Both the position numbers and the translations under genes were made by a program. This document shows, in pieces, positions 6,093 through 7,027 of a stretch of DNA of 7,027 nt; positions within the stretch are counted from its first letter, which is position 1, and each line of letters opens with the position of its first letter. Below the pieces are notes generated by a model that saw only the letters and a program-made list of their open reading frames with translations, had not been told where the DNA came from and did not search any database. The stretch is from CAYWBI01 sp964456445. GTDB taxonomy: Bacteria; Calditrichota; Calditrichia; Calditrichales; J004. The stretch lies in assembly GCA_964456445.1 (NCBI GenBank), contig CAYWBI010000195.1, positions 1-7,027 on the forward strand. The letters run 5' to 3'.

Positions 6093-6453
6093 TCAGGCAG
6101 ACGGCCGATGGGTCAAAGTGCTCAACGGTGTACATCTCACATCCCACTGTACCCTTCGACGGCGCTGAGGACTACCGGTTCTTCCAGAAATATGGCTGGG
6201 AGCGGTTCATTATCCACGGGTTAATTGTAGATAATACGATAGCCTTTAAACATACGCCTTTCCGCCCCGTCTGTCTATAGCGCTGGTTGTGCCGGAATCT
6301 GACTTTAGACCCCGGGTGCCCGCAACGCCCTTGCAGCTTATCAATGGGTTTTGCCTGTTCGCTCCCAAGTGATTTGCACCCTCTGGATAATCTGTATGTA
6401 TTCATATTACAAATATTTACGTGTCCTCCCGGGCACACACAAGGTAAACACGG
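6039..6453 (+). repeat. Long direct repeat, right copy
   Basis: This is the second copy of the segment at 4958-5352, offset by about 1.08 kb in the same orientation. It starts within the antitoxin's last 18 codons and continues about 360 bases past its stop. It contains an extra 20 or so bases around 6298-6325 compared with the left copy. Open frames crossing it (6172-6540 minus, 6287-6565 plus) also run into the insertion-sequence-like segment and are not conserved between copies, so I call no gene here. Confidence 0.85.
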
Positions 6454-6483
6454 TGAAGTTGCCACGCGGGGCGTGATTGGAAA

Positions 6484-6584
6484 ATTCCGGGAATTTCGGA
6501 CACCCATTCCGGGTGATTCCGGACAGCGGCTTTCTTCCACTTTTCATTTTTCCATGATTCGATAAAATTGTCCGAAATGAAAAG
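6484..6584. mobile_element. Remnant resembling an IS21-type element end
   Basis: Two imperfect tandem 22-base units (6484-6505 and 6506-6527) each begin ATTCCGGG and contain TTCGGACA or TTCCGGACA. Read on the minus strand this gives CACCCGGAATGGGTGTCCG, a pattern I associate with the repeated transposase-binding sites at ends of IS21-family elements. A further copy of the core, inverted, is TGTCCGAAAT (6569-6578), matching ATTTCGGACA (6493-6502). An 11-bp inverted repeat (6539-6549 and 6575-6585) overlaps the same stretch. No istA or istB coding sequence is visible, so this is at most a solo end. It sits exactly between the right long repeat and the right copy of the convergent gene pair. The family assignment is from memory of such ends. 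Confidence 0.5.
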
Positions 6585-6610
6585 TTATTTTTTCTAATTC
6601 AGACGGCCCC

Positions 6611-6746
6611 TAACTAAATAAGATTTAGAAAGATTGCGCGGTGTACGATAAAGCAGGAGCGCGCAAGGAATTCAAACCAACGTTTCCCTGGGGAGGCGGG
6701 GATTTCCGCTTTGCTCCAATATGCCTATGATGGACGATTAAAATGA
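6611..6746 (+). pseudogene. 3' end of an unrecognised gene, frameshifted (right copy)
   Basis: This corresponds to the remnant at the left edge. From about 6631 it reads KDCAVYDKAGARKEFKPTFP in one frame, then, one base out of phase from about 6702, ISALLQYAYDGRLK and a TGA at 6744-6746. Removing one G from the run TGGGG at 6689-6693 would give TFPWEAGISALLQYAYDGRL, a smooth join. Homology to the left copy fades before about 6611, where the IS-like segment begins, so only the last 40 or so codons are present and no start is available. The stop overlaps the end of the convergent deacetylase gene by nine bases, which was probably the ancestral arrangement. Confidence 0.6.
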
Positions 6747-7027
6747 TTCTGCCAGGTTTTTCCAGCTTATTTGTTTAATACCCAATTCATCGATTGTTTC
6801 TTTAATTTTATGGTTTGTAAATACCGAAAAATCATACTGACGACCGGCGCTATTATCCATAATTGTCTTTAGTTCTGCATTGTCAAAACCGGTATGGATT
6901 ATAATTTGAGAAACACCGGCGGGTAAATTGTTCAACACTTTAATATACTCCATTTCACGGTCATCCAGCTTCTTAGTGCTGTTGTCCGTTACATACAAAA
7001 AATTCAAAAAAGGAACACCGGATTTCA
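6738..7027 (-). CDS. ChbG/YdjC-type carbohydrate deacetylase, C-terminal part (runs off the window)
   Basis: The last 95 residues of the protein are visible, open through the window edge: KSGVPFLNFLYVTDNS, LDDREMEYIKVLNNLPAGVS, QIIIHTGFDNAELKTIMDN, RQYDFSVFTNHKIKETIDEL and the end GIKQISWKNLAESF. The layout (GIP/GVP..LYVTDN, IIHTG, EL, R..DF, LGIK.ISW..L) fits the C-terminal third of ChbG/HpnK-family deacetylases, which hydrolyse N-acetyl groups from short sugars. The family's catalytic His-Pro-Gly is His-Thr-Gly here. It differs at 7 of about 94 shared positions from the truncated left copy and has no visible damage. The true start lies outside the window; an in-frame TTG at 7005-7007 is internal. 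The gene ends overlapping the stop of the convergent plus-strand remnant. Confidence 0.75.
   Translation of the reverse strand, partial: KSGVPFLNFLYVTDNSTKKLDDREMEYIKVLNNLPAGVSQIIIHTGFDNAELKTIMDNSAGRQYDFSVFTNHKIKETIDELGIKQISWKNLAESF

Larger units (their letters stand above)
6611..7027. repeat. Right copy of the duplicated convergent gene pair
   Basis: This is the partner of the repeat at about 61-500, beginning right after the IS-like segment and cut by the window end. The deacetylase part is better preserved than in the left copy. Confidence 0.85.

Noticed and set aside
6172..6565. Overlapping open frames on both strands (6172-6540 minus, 6287-6565 plus)
   Set aside because: They cross the boundary between the long repeat and the IS-like segment, and the left copy of the repeat breaks the same frames with stops, so conservation does not support coding.

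Overview
The window looks like a degraded accessory region of a Bacteroidota-like or allied genome (Ignavibacteriota, Calditrichota or KSB1-type bacteria are all possible). The best lineage clue is the long minus-strand gene at 1435-3453. It encodes a secreted FG-GAP beta-propeller ending in a YPNPFNP-type C-terminal sorting domain of the type IX secretion system, which those groups use. The phylum cannot be fixed further from sequence alone.

Layout from left to right. Positions 3-199 hold the broken 3' end of an unrecognised plus-strand gene. It runs tail-to-tail into a 5'-truncated, disrupted ChbG/YdjC-type carbohydrate deacetylase gene (200 to about 620, minus). Next on the minus strand is a decayed exported-protein gene (649-1311) with two frame changes and two nonsense codons. 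The intact FG-GAP/sorting-domain gene follows (1435-3453, minus), and behind it a truncated paralogue keeping only a signal peptide and one FG-GAP blade (3495-3863). About 700 bases with no credible gene come next, then a cluster of four short hairpins whose loops are all TAAA or TTTA (4595-4750).

The right third is built from repeats. A repeat of about 400 bases occurs at 4958-5352 and 6039-6453 in the same orientation and brackets a toxin-antitoxin-like pair. That pair is a DUF4258 protein, frameshifted near its start (5517-5860), and an intact YgiT-type Cys4 zinc-finger partner (5847-6092). The repeat begins inside the 3' end of the zinc-finger gene, so the left copy carries a fossil of a second antitoxin gene (4961-5011). 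The right copy is followed by a short segment resembling the end of an IS21-type element (6484-6584). After this the tail-to-tail pair from the left edge reappears (6611-7027), with the deacetylase gene undamaged as far as the window shows.

Overall, only the FG-GAP gene, the zinc-finger antitoxin and the right-hand deacetylase fragment read as undamaged. The rest is gene remnants and repeats produced by duplication and decay. Some one-base frameshifts lie in homopolymers and could be sequence errors, but nonsense codons and truncations at several loci point to real decay.
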